The position numbers and the translations under genes were made by a program. A stretch of 50,012 nucleotides of DNA from Spirochaetae bacterium HGW-Spirochaetae-5 (lineage in GTDB: Bacteria > Spirochaetota > UBA4802 > UBA5550): NCBI GenBank assembly GCA_002839285.1, contig PGXT01000018.1:2401-52412 (forward strand). Reading direction: 5' to 3'. The notes under the pieces were generated by a model. That model ran no database searches. It was not told the origin of the DNA and saw only the letters and a program-made list of their open reading frames with translations. This document shows, piece after piece, positions 1-9,926 of the stretch; within the stretch, counting starts at the first letter, position 1; the number at the start of each line of letters is the position of its first letter.

Positions 1-142
1 AATAAACCTGCAGAATTATTATTGACACTCATAGATTAAGAATTCTAATACCCATATACTGCCCGTAACCTGTAGATTTCAATTCTTACCAACTGACCGG
101 ACAGTTAAATTACAATAAAATAGATCAGGTAAACACAACATA

Positions 143-1408
143 ATGAATATTTTTGCGCAGGCTAAAAAAGGAATAATTACAGATGAAGTCCGGACAATAT
201 CACAGGTCGAATCGATCCCGGCAGATGAGTTATTAAAGGATTTTGCCGCCGGTAAAATCTCGATAATGAAGAACAGCTTAAGAAACATTACACCCGTGGC
301 AGTGGGCAAAGGTCTGAAAACCAAGGTAAATGCCAATATAGGAACATCACCCGATCTTTTCGACATGGATACAGAACTTGCAAAACTCGATGCGGCGGTT
401 AAAGCCGGAGCAGATGCTGTAATGGATCTGAGCACAGGGGGCGACCTTTCGCACTTCAGAAAAAAAATCCTGGAAAGATCCCCCATTCCGCTGGGGACTG
501 TTCCTATTTACGAAACAGCAGTCAGAATGGTTGCGCAGAAGAAAGCTATGACTGCAATGACAATCGATGACTTTATGGATGTAATAAGGACGCAGGCCGA
601 AGAGGGCGTGGACTTTATGACAATTCATTCCGGTGTAACACTTGCATCCGTGCAGTCTCTGCATACGCAGAAACGGATTACAGGTATAACAAGCCGCGGC
701 GGCGCCATACTCGCCGAGTGGATGAAATTCAACAGACGTGAAAATCCACTCTTTGAACACTACGATGAAGTACTGGATATACTGGCACAGTACAATGTAA
801 TAATAAGTCTCGGCGACGGTCTCAGACCCGGTTCAATTCATGACGCAAACGACAGGGGACAGCTCCACGAAATGATTGTACTTGGAGATCTGGCAAGAAG
901 AGCGCGGGAAAAAAATGTACAGGTTATTATCGAGGGTCCCGGACATATGCCTCTTGATATGGTTGCTGACAATATACGACTTGAAAAAAGACTCTGTGAC
1001 GACGCGCCCTATTATGTACTGGGGCCGCTTGTAACAGATATAGCTCCCGGTTATGACCATATAACAGGTGCGATTGGTGGAGCCATTGCCGCTGCCGCAG
1101 GGGCTGACTTTTTATGCTATGTTACTCCGGCAGAACATCTCAGACTACCAGATGTAAATGATGTTAAAGAAGGTGTAATTGCTTCAAAAATCGCCGCTCA
1201 CGCCGGGGATATTGTTAAATACGGGGCAAAAGCATCAGTTCGTGATAACGAAATGTCTCAGGCACGAAAAGACAGAGACTGGCCTGCAATGTATAGTCTG
1301 GCGCTTGACAGAGAAAAAGCCGAAAAATATAGAGAAGGTGCCCCGTCACATGAAAAGGATCAGTGTACAATGTGCGGAGAATTCTGCTCAATGAAAAGAG
1401 ACTATTAA
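143..1408 (+). CDS. thiC: Phosphomethylpyrimidine synthase ThiC (or a ThiC-family paralogue)
   Basis: ThiC is a cytosolic radical-SAM-type 4Fe-4S enzyme that rearranges aminoimidazole ribotide into the hydroxymethylpyrimidine phosphate of thiamine. The 421-residue protein is the short form without the N-terminal extension of enterobacterial ThiC. Family segments include DLSTGGD near residue 95, IEGPGHMPLDM near 275 and the C-terminal cysteine cluster C408-C411-C415. The cluster reads CX2CX3C, one residue shorter than the CX2CX4C usually quoted for the family. The ThiC paralogue BzaF, which makes the 5-hydroxybenzimidazole of cobamides, is similar in length and cannot be excluded by eye. No TPP-riboswitch core is visible in the 142 bases upstream. 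The ribosome-binding site is weak. A glycosyltransferase gene follows 13 bp downstream, so the two are probably co-transcribed. Confidence 0.9.
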   Translation: MNIFAQAKKGIITDEVRTISQVESIPADELLKDFAAGKISIMKNSLRNITPVAVGKGLKTKVNANIGTSPDLFDMDTELAKLDAAVKAGADAVMDLSTGGDLSHFRKKILERSPIPLGTVPIYETAVRMVAQKKAMTAMTIDDFMDVIRTQAEEGVDFMTIHSGVTLASVQSLHTQKRITGITSRGGAILAEWMKFNRRENPLFEHYDEVLDILAQYNVIISLGDGLRPGSIHDANDRGQLHEMIVLGDLARRAREKNVQVIIEGPGHMPLDMVADNIRLEKRLCDDAPYYVLGPLVTDIAPGYDHITGAIGGAIAAAAGADFLCYVTPAEHLRLPDVNDVKEGVIASKIAAHAGDIVKYGAKASVRDNEMSQARKDRDWPAMYSLALDREKAEKYREGAPSHEKDQCTMCGEFCSMKRDY

Positions 1409-1421
1409 CAGGAGGAATTAA

Positions 1422-2240
1422 ATGTCTGAAGATTCCCATTATTATAATTCTTATAAAGAAGAGAGAGATATCATCCTTGAATACAACCAGATCTCTCTTG
1501 AAGATGCATCGATTGTAAACATCCTCAATGTCGGTATTGACAATCTTACCAGACAGCAGGCTGTTTACAGAGTCCTTAAAATGATAGAAGACAAGGGTGT
1601 ACACCATGTAATTACCCTAAATCCATATAAACTGTCACGGATAAAATCCAATAACGACCTGAGACTTATTTCCGACAAAGCGGACATGCACCTTGCATCC
1701 GGTGCCGGCATTCAATGGGCCGCGCGGATGCTGAAAAATCCGATAAAGGAACGTGTAGCAATCTTAAGTTTTCTCATGGAGATTGTCCGTCTTGCCGAGA
1801 TCAAGGAGTACAGCATTTTCCTTGTGGGAGGAAAACCGGAAACGGCTGAAAGAGCTTTCTCCAACATAAAAAAATCATTCCCTGATATACGCATTGTGGG
1901 ACGTCACGGGGGATTTTTTAATGCCGACAGGGAAAAATCTGTAATAGAAGCTATCAGAAAATCTGAAGCCAATATTGTGCTTGTGGGACTCGGCTTTCCG
2001 AAAGAGGACAAATGGATTTATAAGATTAAAAATGAATTTAAAAATACTGTTTTTATAAGTGTAGGCGGGAGTCTTGATACCATTTCCGGTGAAGTTAAAA
2101 AAGCGCCGCCATGGTTCATGGAGAACGGACTCGACTGGTTCTACAGAATTATTACAAATCCGCTGAGATTCGGAAGATTGTTCAGACTTGCTTTCTTTTT
2201 TCTAAGCGTAATATTTAAAAGAATATTTAAAACCAAATAA
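1422..2240 (+). CDS. WecG/TagA/CpsF-family glycosyltransferase
   Basis: Members of this family (GT26) transfer a sugar, typically N-acetylmannosamine or its uronic acid, from a UDP donor to an undecaprenyl-linked acceptor at the inner face of the cytoplasmic membrane. After a 30-residue N-terminal extension the 272-residue protein shows family features: a VITLNPYKL-like segment in place of the usual N-x-D/N-x region, LFLVGGKPETAERA-like spacing near residue 130, RIVGRHGGFF near 155, VLVGLGFPKEDKWI near 187, and a basic, aromatic C-terminal tail from about 230 that probably associates with the membrane. AGGAGG lies immediately before the ATG. It follows thiC but has no metabolic link to it. 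The transcript ends at the strong hairpin at 2255-2300. Sugar specificity cannot be read from the sequence. Confidence 0.88.
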   Translation: MSEDSHYYNSYKEERDIILEYNQISLEDASIVNILNVGIDNLTRQQAVYRVLKMIEDKGVHHVITLNPYKLSRIKSNNDLRLISDKADMHLASGAGIQWAARMLKNPIKERVAILSFLMEIVRLAEIKEYSIFLVGGKPETAERAFSNIKKSFPDIRIVGRHGGFFNADREKSVIEAIRKSEANIVLVGLGFPKEDKWIYKIKNEFKNTVFISVGGSLDTISGEVKKAPPWFMENGLDWFYRIITNPLRFGRLFRLAFFFLSVIFKRIFKTK

Positions 2241-2254
2241 CTCCGCATTACATA

Positions 2255-2300
2255 ATTATAAATAATAATACCCGCTCAGGCGGGTATTATTATTTATAAT
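2255..2300. terminator. Bidirectional intrinsic terminator
   Basis: A perfect 21-bp stem (2255-2275 paired with 2280-2300) closes a TCAG loop. The GC core GCGGG is flanked by A/T runs on both sides, so it can act as a terminator in either direction. It lies exactly between the convergent ends of the glycosyltransferase gene and the zinc-ribbon gene. Confidence 0.92.
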
Positions 2301-2301
2301 G

Positions 2302-2517
2302 CTACTTTTCAAACTCATTCACGCCGGCTGAAGTGTTCCTGGCAATATCAAGTTCTTTCTTCGTAACCTGGCATCTTCCAAGGGTAAAACCATTAAGTTC
2401 GGTGCTGTTTCCGCATGTCCGGCAATGAACCAGCGCAGAACCGCTCTTCCACTCCTTAATTTCCACATACCTGGAACCGCACCTTCTACAGAATATTACT
2501 GAAACGAATTCACTCAT
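2302..2517 (-). CDS. Small zinc-ribbon protein of unknown function
   Basis: This 71-residue protein has two CXXC knuckles, CRRCG near residue 10 and CRTCG near 33, about 20 residues apart. That spacing fits a single treble-clef or zinc-ribbon fold binding one zinc ion. The C-terminal half is charged and could form a helix. There is no signal peptide, so it is presumably cytosolic. It starts 9 bp after the stop of the GAF/pseudophosphatase gene, with AAGG upstream of the ATG, so the two are likely translated from one transcript. I do not recognise a specific function. Nucleic-acid or protein binding is the usual role of such ribbons, but this is inference. Confidence 0.75.
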   Translation of the reverse strand: MSEFVSVIFCRRCGSRYVEIKEWKSGSALVHCRTCGNSTELNGFTLGRCQVTKKELDIARNTSAGVNEFEK

Positions 2518-2526
2518 AGTTTACCT

Positions 2527-3819
2527 TTATTTTACAGTGAAAGAGACAACCGAAAGATCTTTTCGTCTCTCCACTCCGCCTGTATAATTATACGCATAAT
2601 CCAGTAACGAATCAACAATTTCCCCTCTGGAACCGGTTCTTTTTTCAATAAAACGGACAATCCCCGATAAACCAAGAGGTTTTCCTCCTGTATTTCGAAG
2701 CTCCGGCAGACTGCTTGAAAAAACAACAAAGCTGTCATGGTGATGCAGATCCAGCTCGACCTTCCCTGCTATAAAATTCTCACCGCCGGGATATCCGCAT
2801 GACCGTTTAAGAAAACGGAGATAAGCTGCCTTGTTATCCCTTATGAGGATCGGATAGGCATCCCCTGAATTTACAAATCTTATTTTCATATTGTTCAAGT
2901 CGATAAGACTGATAAATAATGAAAAACCGGTACTGCAGCCGATCTCCTCGTGACAATGATTATTAATCATATCTATAATAACGTCAGGTTCGCGGATATC
3001 AAGTTCATACATCGCCCTTATTAAACCCGCAATTGTTGAAGCCCTGATAGCTCCCGGAATCCCTTTAACATTCAGATTACCCAGAGTAAAAAGGTAAATC
3101 CCCTTTTCAAACTCTCTGAAAAAATGAAAAGCTCCCCCTACTTCACGGGCTGAAAGGGAACGCGCTGCAATATCTAAATTATCGCTTATAAAATCTATCG
3201 AAGGGGTAAGAGAGTCCTGGATTATTTTTGCCGACTGAAGCTCTCCATCGAGACGTTCCTCTTCAATTGCCTTCTGAAAGAATATTGCGTTCTGAACAGC
3301 AAGTGCCGCCTGATTGGAGAAAACACGAAAGAGACCGATATCGTTTTCATCAAAACCCTCCTTATCCAGGGGATTAATAGCCTGAATTACGCCAAGAAGC
3401 TTCCCTTTAAAGAGAAGAGGGGCGCAGAGGATTGACTTTGTGGTAAATCCTGTATTCTTGTCGTACATCGGATCGAATCTGGGGTCTTCATATGCATCAT
3501 TTACAAGGAGATTTTTTCTATTCTGAGCTACCCATCCGGCTATACCCTGCCCTAACTTTACCCGGTATTTCTCCCTGAGCTCATCGCCGGCTTCGCCGAG
3601 GGCAACTTTAAAAACAAGCTCTTCACTGTCATCATCGTAAAGTAAAAGAGAGCTGGTTTCCGTCTCCATAATATCCTTTATCATCTCCATAATAATGGAC
3701 AAAAGACGGTTAATGTTCAGGGTAGAGTTGATAATACCATTTATTTCAACGAGCTTTGAGAGATTTGACACCTGTCTCTCAAGGGCTTCAAGTTTATCGA
3801 GATTTATTGTTTCATTCAT
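2527..3819 (-). CDS. GAF domain plus degenerate SpoIIE/PP2C phosphatase domain
   Basis: The 430-residue protein has a short N-terminal coiled coil (about 5-30), a GAF domain (about 25-180, with GQGIAGWVAQ and APLLFKGKLLGVIQ) and a C-terminal domain aligned to SpoIIE/RsbU PP2C phosphatases (about 195-430). In active members metal-binding aspartates occupy GGDF, GDVxGKG, TDG and DD-T. Here those motifs read GGAF (A230), GNLNVKG (N248), SSSLPE (368-373) and RKDLSVV (419-425). At least three ligands are therefore lost while the fold landmarks remain (GIPGAIRAS; NSGDAYPILI). It is best read as a sensor coupled to a pseudophosphatase, perhaps a binding partner in anti-sigma-type signalling. It precedes the zinc-ribbon gene in the same transcript. 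Confidence 0.85.
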   Translation of the reverse strand: MNETINLDKLEALERQVSNLSKLVEINGIINSTLNINRLLSIIMEMIKDIMETETSSLLLYDDDSEELVFKVALGEAGDELREKYRVKLGQGIAGWVAQNRKNLLVNDAYEDPRFDPMYDKNTGFTTKSILCAPLLFKGKLLGVIQAINPLDKEGFDENDIGLFRVFSNQAALAVQNAIFFQKAIEEERLDGELQSAKIIQDSLTPSIDFISDNLDIAARSLSAREVGGAFHFFREFEKGIYLFTLGNLNVKGIPGAIRASTIAGLIRAMYELDIREPDVIIDMINNHCHEEIGCSTGFSLFISLIDLNNMKIRFVNSGDAYPILIRDNKAAYLRFLKRSCGYPGGENFIAGKVELDLHHHDSFVVFSSSLPELRNTGGKPLGLSGIVRFIEKRTGSRGEIVDSLLDYAYNYTGGVERRKDLSVVSFTVK

Positions 3820-3957
3820 TTCTGAATAATGGACAGGTTAATTCATTCTGTCAATTATAATTCTTTTCAATCAGAAACTTACAATCGATAGCGGTTTATT
3901 TTCGGGGGCACAGCGCTCGGAGAATACGCCTGAAAATAATTTGCTACCCTTACTGTG

Positions 3958-5625
<1,668 letters not shown>

Positions 5626-5740
5626 TTAAATAAGAGAAATTATGTCGCCATTATATCTCACAAAGGTAAACTGTAAACTAAAAATAGCAAATTTATAATA
5701 TTTCGAATTATACAATCATGTAAACTTTTCACATGTTAAA

Positions 5741-5805
5741 AAAGGTTCGAATATCCCCGCCGCTGAAGGCGGGGATATATAATTTTGTTTTAACACTGGA
5801 AATTA
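5741..5805. repeat. Copy 1 of the roughly 70-bp hairpin repeat
   Basis: An 11-bp perfect stem (5751-5761 with 5768-5778) is preceded by an AAAAAAG run and followed by TATAATTTTGTTTTAACACT. The same arrangement, stem plus both flanks, recurs around 30249-30316 and 49541-49605. The conservation of the AT-rich flanks shows this is a dispersed element and not just a terminator. Confidence 0.75.
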
Positions 5806-5810
5806 TGTTC

Positions 5811-5904
5811 ATGAACGCGTATGCTTCGCATAGGCGTTCATGGGGGTTACGGGGGCGTTGCCCCCGCAACCCCCACTTCAGGCACAGCGCGAAGCGCTGT
5901 GCCT
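5811..5904. repeat. Three-hairpin composite repeat, order C-B-A
   Basis: Three adjacent palindromes occur here. C: 5811-5824 with 5828-5841, one mismatch, core GCGTATGC/GCATACGC-like. B: about 5841-5876, core TTACGGGGGC/GCCCCCG. A: 5880-5890 with 5894-5904, GGCACAGCGC/GCGCTGTGCC. The same three modules occur in the opposite order at 19926-20015. Together with copy 1 of the other repeat they fill most of the 439-bp gap between pyrG and the PilZ gene. Confidence 0.85.
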
Positions 5905-5962
5905 CTGAAAATAGATTACTGGCATCAGTTACTTAAAAAGTACTCCCTTGATAAAACATGAC

Positions 5963-5991
5963 TTGACATTAAACTATATTAAAGGCATAAT
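5963..5991 (+). promoter_or_regulatory. Sigma70-type promoter of the PilZ gene
   Basis: TTGACA (5963-5968) and CATAAT (5986-5991) are separated by 17 bp. The start codon of the PilZ gene lies 35 bp further on, with a GGGGGA Shine-Dalgarno sequence between them. Confidence 0.7.
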
Positions 5992-6025
5992 ATTATCTGC
6001 CTTTTAAGCATTACGGGGGATTTAT

Positions 6026-6409
6026 ATGAGTGATTCGGATAAGAGAAAATTTACAAGGTATGCATCTTCGATAAAGACAAAATTCGACTATTTTGTGGGT
6101 AATCCTGATGAAATTGACATTAATTTAACAATACCTAAAAAAGGGAAAGGGGTAATAATCGATATAAGCTGCGGAGGAGTTTTCATTGCAAGCGACGCAA
6201 GAGTCCCTGCAGGTATGCCTGTAATTCTTAATTTTACCCTTAATAAGCAGAAAATAACCGTTCAGGGACAGATTGTCCGGACAGGTCTTCTTCAGAATAA
6301 TCCCTCACCGGCAGCAAGAAAATTCTCCATGTTTTCATCTAAAGGAGATTCATACATTGCCGTGGAATTCAACACTCCGATTAAAGAATTTAACTGTTCA
6401 GATCTTTAA
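6026..6409 (+). CDS. PilZ-domain c-di-GMP-binding protein
   Basis: PilZ domains bind cyclic di-GMP and alter the behaviour of a partner, commonly in motility or envelope functions. This 127-residue single-domain protein has both binding motifs: R7-K-F-T-R11 (RxxxR) near the N terminus and D46-I-S-C-G-G51 ([D/N]xSxxG). Beta-strand-like segments follow, ending in GDSYIAVEF. It is cytosolic, with no signal or membrane segment. The start is supported by GGGGGA about 7 nt upstream and by the promoter at 5963-5991. The next gene begins 4 bp after its stop, so the two are co-transcribed and probably functionally linked. Confidence 0.88.
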   Translation: MSDSDKRKFTRYASSIKTKFDYFVGNPDEIDINLTIPKKGKGVIIDISCGGVFIASDARVPAGMPVILNFTLNKQKITVQGQIVRTGLLQNNPSPAARKFSMFSSKGDSYIAVEFNTPIKEFNCSDL

Positions 6410-6413
6410 TATA

Positions 6414-7277
6414 ATGAAAAAACGTATAATAAGAATAAATGATGTGAGTCAGATCGATACCGCCAGAGTATCGGTTTACGATCTCAATAACAGATATATC
6501 GACCCGCTGGGGAATATTTTCGGATTAAGATACAACAAAGATGATAGAAAAGTCGAAATCATCAAACTTGAAAGATTTCATTCAGGTGAAAGCCGTGTAT
6601 TTCAGCAGATTGCAAACCGCCAGAAAGAGGATAAATTTTCAAATGAGACAATACCCGACTTCAGTAAATCCGGAGACAATCATTACAAAGCTGAAGAATA
6701 TGAAGATACATCAATAGAACCTGAAATTTTCATCGAAGAGGTTATCAACAACGCCGAAACTCACAAAGAGAGAATATCGGGACTTATAAAAAACATCTAT
6801 GACTCGGACATTTTCCCTAAAGAGAATAAACATGAGTCAACTGAATTTGATGACATTGTAAGAAGTCTTGAAATAGATGGTATTCAGCAGCTTGAAAAAC
6901 TTGAAACATACTACAGGGAGCTTACAAACTATCCCAGATCAATAACCTATTATCAGGCAAAAATAGATAATACAGGCAAACAGGTTTTCGACAAACTCTC
7001 CGGGAACAAGGAACTGACTATGCGTTTTATATTTATATACGAAATGTCTGCCAGTATAAAACGGATATACACCAACCTGAAAAAACATATCGTGCGGATT
7101 GATGAATTTACATCGGGTAAAAATATTGATGACAGACAGAATATGACAAAACATCAGAAACAGTCCTTCATCGACGCAAGAACTTCAATCGGAAACACCA
7201 TCCAGGATATTGAAGGTATACTCAGGCAGAATGCCACTCTCTACTCCTACGCCTGCAATGTAGCAAACTATCAGTAA
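6414..7277 (+). CDS. Uncharacterised 287-residue protein downstream of PilZ
   Basis: I do not recognise this protein. The open frame extends further upstream, but that part overlaps the PilZ gene in another frame. The ATG at 6414, 4 bp after the PilZ stop, is the plausible start (MKKRIIRINDV). The protein has no signal peptide or membrane segment. It is rich in Lys, Glu, Asp, Asn and Ile, with a beta-like N terminus (1-60), an acidic middle (about 75-140) and a predicted helical C-terminal half (about 140-287). Its 3' end overlaps the convergent barrel gene by 7 bp. Tight coupling to a PilZ gene suggests it may be the effector or client of that c-di-GMP receptor, which is inference. Confidence 0.7.
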   Translation: MKKRIIRINDVSQIDTARVSVYDLNNRYIDPLGNIFGLRYNKDDRKVEIIKLERFHSGESRVFQQIANRQKEDKFSNETIPDFSKSGDNHYKAEEYEDTSIEPEIFIEEVINNAETHKERISGLIKNIYDSDIFPKENKHESTEFDDIVRSLEIDGIQQLEKLETYYRELTNYPRSITYYQAKIDNTGKQVFDKLSGNKELTMRFIFIYEMSASIKRIYTNLKKHIVRIDEFTSGKNIDDRQNMTKHQKQSFIDARTSIGNTIQDIEGILRQNATLYSYACNVANYQ

Positions 7278-8689
7278 ACCGCAGCCGCCGAAAACATCAG
7301 TATCCCTTTTTTAAACGAATCACCGGTATCATAAAGATATAAGGCCTCCAGTCTGATTTTACCTGAAGTGTAAAACAGTTTAGCACCTGCAGCAGAGACA
7401 TTCTCATGGGGATCAAAAGTGGAACCTGTGCCGTATATCCCCCATTTGAAAACCGGCGCAAAATAGAGAGTTCTCTTGAAAACTTCGTAATTAAGATCGA
7501 TCCCTGAAATATTTCTCCACGATGCCGATGTATAATCATCTGTTCTGCATGGTATGAGATTATCAAAGACATAAACATGAGAAAACCTTTCATCATCTGT
7601 AGTATAAAAAATATGCCCGTTCAGAGAGATAAAAATCCCGGTGAATAGCGAAAAGTTAATCATATAATCTGCCGTAAGTCTTGAAGAAAATCTCTCTTCA
7701 ATATTATTCCAGCCCGATGAAAATCCGGCCTCACCGGTAGTAATATCATCATACCTGATTTTATAGGGGCTGTCGTTATAACTCAGCTTTATCTGCATGC
7801 CGTAAAATGAAGCTCCGCCATTCTCGCGGGGATAATCATCCAGTTTATCAAATGTCCCGGCAAGAAACAGCCCCATCGCCGCAGCGCCGGAAACCCATGT
7901 ATAACCGGCTTTCGGCGAGAGAGATTTATGTCTGTAAATCAGATCATCACTATTATCATATGAATCTTTTTTATCAAAAACATCAGCGGAAAACGAAAAG
8001 TATGAATTACCCGGCTCATTATCCGAATTAAAAAAAACAGCACCGCGGCTGTAGGACCTGTCAGTCTGATTAAAAGATGATTCACCGGATACACCTGCAA
8101 GTATCCCCCCTGTACGTAGCCGGTAGGCAAGTGCCGGCCTTACTCCGTAGACCGGGCTGCCGTATACCGCCGTATCCAGTTCGTGAATATTTTCAGCAGT
8201 CACTGCCGACAGAACAATATTCCCGTCCCCGCCCCTTTTTACGGTGACATTCAGCCGCTTCAGATTAAATCTCTTTCTGGTTAAAGAAATGTTCTCCTTT
8301 AAAATAAACTCGTTAAAAAGTTCACCCTTGGTGAAAATTGACTCCGCCGCATCGCCCTCTCTCTCACCCATACCGGAGACCTTTATTTCCGAAACGACGG
8401 CCTCTTTAAAAATAATATCCGCCGTACCGTCACTATTCATTACGGCTTTTTCAATATAAAAAGCGGTGTAACCCCGATCGTGATATCTTCCGGTTATATC
8501 GGCGCATATCTTTTTTATATCACTCTCCGACAGGGTTCCGCTTTTCCGCGAAAGTATATCACTTATATCCACGGCGGAACTGCTGCCGGTTATCCGGATC
8601 TCAGTCCGGCCCTCTGCTGATTCCGCAGGAGAGATAATAAACATACTCAGCAGTATTAAAAAAGATATAATGTATTTTCTAACGTTCAT
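7271..8689 (-). CDS. Outer-membrane POTRA plus beta-barrel protein (ShlB/FhaC- or BamA-like)
   Basis: The 472-residue protein has a Sec signal peptide (about 1-24, ending SPAESA), then one or two POTRA-like domains (about 33-170). The first has the helix-strand pattern ADITGRYHDRGYTAFYIEKA, followed by strands ending in KEAVVSEIKVSG. From about 170 onward come alternating aromatic and polar strands typical of a beta barrel, with a terminal aromatic strand ending in AAAVY. Such proteins act in the outer membrane as two-partner secretion translocators or assembly factors. The barrel is smaller than in typical ShlB proteins (about 550 residues), so the exact class is uncertain. It overlaps the upstream LolA-like gene by 11 bp, so the pair is translationally coupled. 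Confidence 0.72.
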   Translation of the reverse strand: MNVRKYIISFLILLSMFIISPAESAEGRTEIRITGSSSAVDISDILSRKSGTLSESDIKKICADITGRYHDRGYTAFYIEKAVMNSDGTADIIFKEAVVSEIKVSGMGEREGDAAESIFTKGELFNEFILKENISLTRKRFNLKRLNVTVKRGGDGNIVLSAVTAENIHELDTAVYGSPVYGVRPALAYRLRTGGILAGVSGESSFNQTDRSYSRGAVFFNSDNEPGNSYFSFSADVFDKKDSYDNSDDLIYRHKSLSPKAGYTWVSGAAAMGLFLAGTFDKLDDYPRENGGASFYGMQIKLSYNDSPYKIRYDDITTGEAGFSSGWNNIEERFSSRLTADYMINFSLFTGIFISLNGHIFYTTDDERFSHVYVFDNLIPCRTDDYTSASWRNISGIDLNYEVFKRTLYFAPVFKWGIYGTGSTFDPHENVSAAGAKLFYTSGKIRLEALYLYDTGDSFKKGILMFSAAAVY

Positions 8690-9425
8690 TGATCATCCGC
8701 ACTTTCATTTCGGGAGTAATTTTAAATTCAAACATATCTTTATCAATCGGGCCGTTTAGAACTATACTTCCGTATTCAGTTATAGTCTGCATAACACCGG
8801 AGGCGGTCCGCGCTGTCAATTCGATTCTTGAAGGTATATAAACCCCATTAATAAATGCATGAGCTTTATACTCCTCCCTGATCATCTCTCTGCCTGAATC
8901 ATCAATAATTATTTTACGCTTTATAATCCGGGCTGCCGGGTCAACCCAGAGTGTCATTGTGGTTTTATTTTTTCCGGAAGTAATTGAGTAGACATCAGCC
9001 ATTTTAAAGAGTGAATAAAATCGCATCCCCTCTTTTGCAACTACAATGCCTTTAAGACTCTCTGCCGGTATTACATTCATGAGAAGCGGTATTGAACTGT
9101 TCCCGCCGCTCTTTTTCCCGGATTGGAAAAGCAGCTTTCTGTCTGTATAATACCAGTATAAACCGGAATCATTTACAACGACAGTCTGTCTTTCCGGTTT
9201 GAGATATTCAATTCTTATTAATCCCTTCGATGCAGCAAAGTAATGACCGCTGAAAATTTCAGTGGAGCCATCCTCGGGATAAATATGCTGTGTAATTGAA
9301 GCTTTTATCGTAGTCACAGAGAGATAATCTTCAATAATTTTCTTAAAGACAGCTTCATCTGCAGAAACTGATGATGTGAATAATCCGGCAAAAACAACAA
9401 ATAACGATATACAGCCTTTCTTCAC
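8679..9425 (-). CDS. LolA-like periplasmic lipoprotein carrier
   Basis: LolA proteins ferry lipoproteins from the inner to the outer membrane through the periplasm. The 248-residue protein begins with a signal peptide (about 1-22, cut near SVSA-DE). Family features include an N-terminal helix (FKKIIEDYLSVTTIKASITQ), GHYFAASKGLIRIEYLKPERQTVVVNDSGLYWYY, and a late segment TTMTLWVDPAARIIKRKIIID. It is the first gene of a two-gene unit with the POTRA-barrel gene and overlaps it by 11 bp. This pairing suggests a dedicated carrier for one outer-membrane system, not necessarily the housekeeping LolA. A second, shorter LolA-like protein lies at 16832-17437. Its upstream region is occupied by a MITE-like element. 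Confidence 0.82.
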   Translation of the reverse strand: MKKGCISLFVVFAGLFTSSVSADEAVFKKIIEDYLSVTTIKASITQHIYPEDGSTEIFSGHYFAASKGLIRIEYLKPERQTVVVNDSGLYWYYTDRKLLFQSGKKSGGNSSIPLLMNVIPAESLKGIVVAKEGMRFYSLFKMADVYSITSGKNKTTMTLWVDPAARIIKRKIIIDDSGREMIREEYKAHAFINGVYIPSRIELTARTASGVMQTITEYGSIVLNGPIDKDMFEFKITPEMKVRMINER

Positions 9426-9449
9426 AGTAATCTCCCCAGTTATTAAACT

Positions 9450-9630
9450 GACTTGTACCCAAATTTCAACAGCCCCCTAAATCCCCCGGAGGTGGACTTT
9501 ACATACTTTGGTGATCTGACTTTTGAATTCATAATTATACTATTTATTATAGGTATTTTTTTGTAAAGCAATCTTAAAGTCCAACGACCGGGGATTTAGG
9601 GGAATACACAGAGAAATGTGAGTACAAGTC
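9450..9630. repeat. MITE-like element with nested inverted repeats
   Basis: Outer inverted repeats GACTTGTAC (9450-9458) and GTACAAGTC (9622-9630) enclose inner ones: CCCCCTAAATCCCCCGG near 9473 facing CCGGGGATTTAGGGG near 9588, each followed inward by GGACTTT/AAAGTCC. No coding capacity. The core is closely related to the element at 34615-34738. In the rest of the 501-bp gap (9631-9926), before mfd, I see only AT-rich sequence and a 12-bp CCCGGATCCGGG palindrome at 9849-9860. Confidence 0.75.
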
Positions 9631-9926
9631 ATTTTAATTAAAGAGAGATGTTGAGCGATACGAAATTCCCTGCATAATCACATGGTTACACAATAGTTAA
9701 TATTACCTTCAAAAACGTTAAATATATCAACTCTTAATATATTTTTCTTGAAAAATACCGCCGGTTTTCAGCACCTATTCATTAACAGTTCCAGGCGGGG
9801 CGCAAGGTTACAACAGTTCCTTTTGATTTATAAAAAATATTTTTTCTTCCCGGATCCGGGGTAAAACCAACTGAAAAAAGCCTCTCCGCATGGATCGTCT
9901 GAATATATTTAAATGGTAGATAAAAA

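Noticed and set aside
1-142. TPP or cobalamin riboswitch before thiC
   Set aside because: No CTGAGA, no ACCTGATC-type core on this strand and no cobalamin-box sequence; only 142 bases are available, so absence is not proof.
5744-5756. GGTTCGAATATCC, resembling a tRNA T-loop
   Set aside because: No acceptor stem, anticodon arm or 3' end can be fitted around it; it is part of the hairpin repeat.
5733-5936. Open frame of about 67 codons on the plus strand before the PilZ gene
   Set aside because: It consists almost entirely of the palindromic repeats and translates into low-complexity Arg/Gly-rich sequence.
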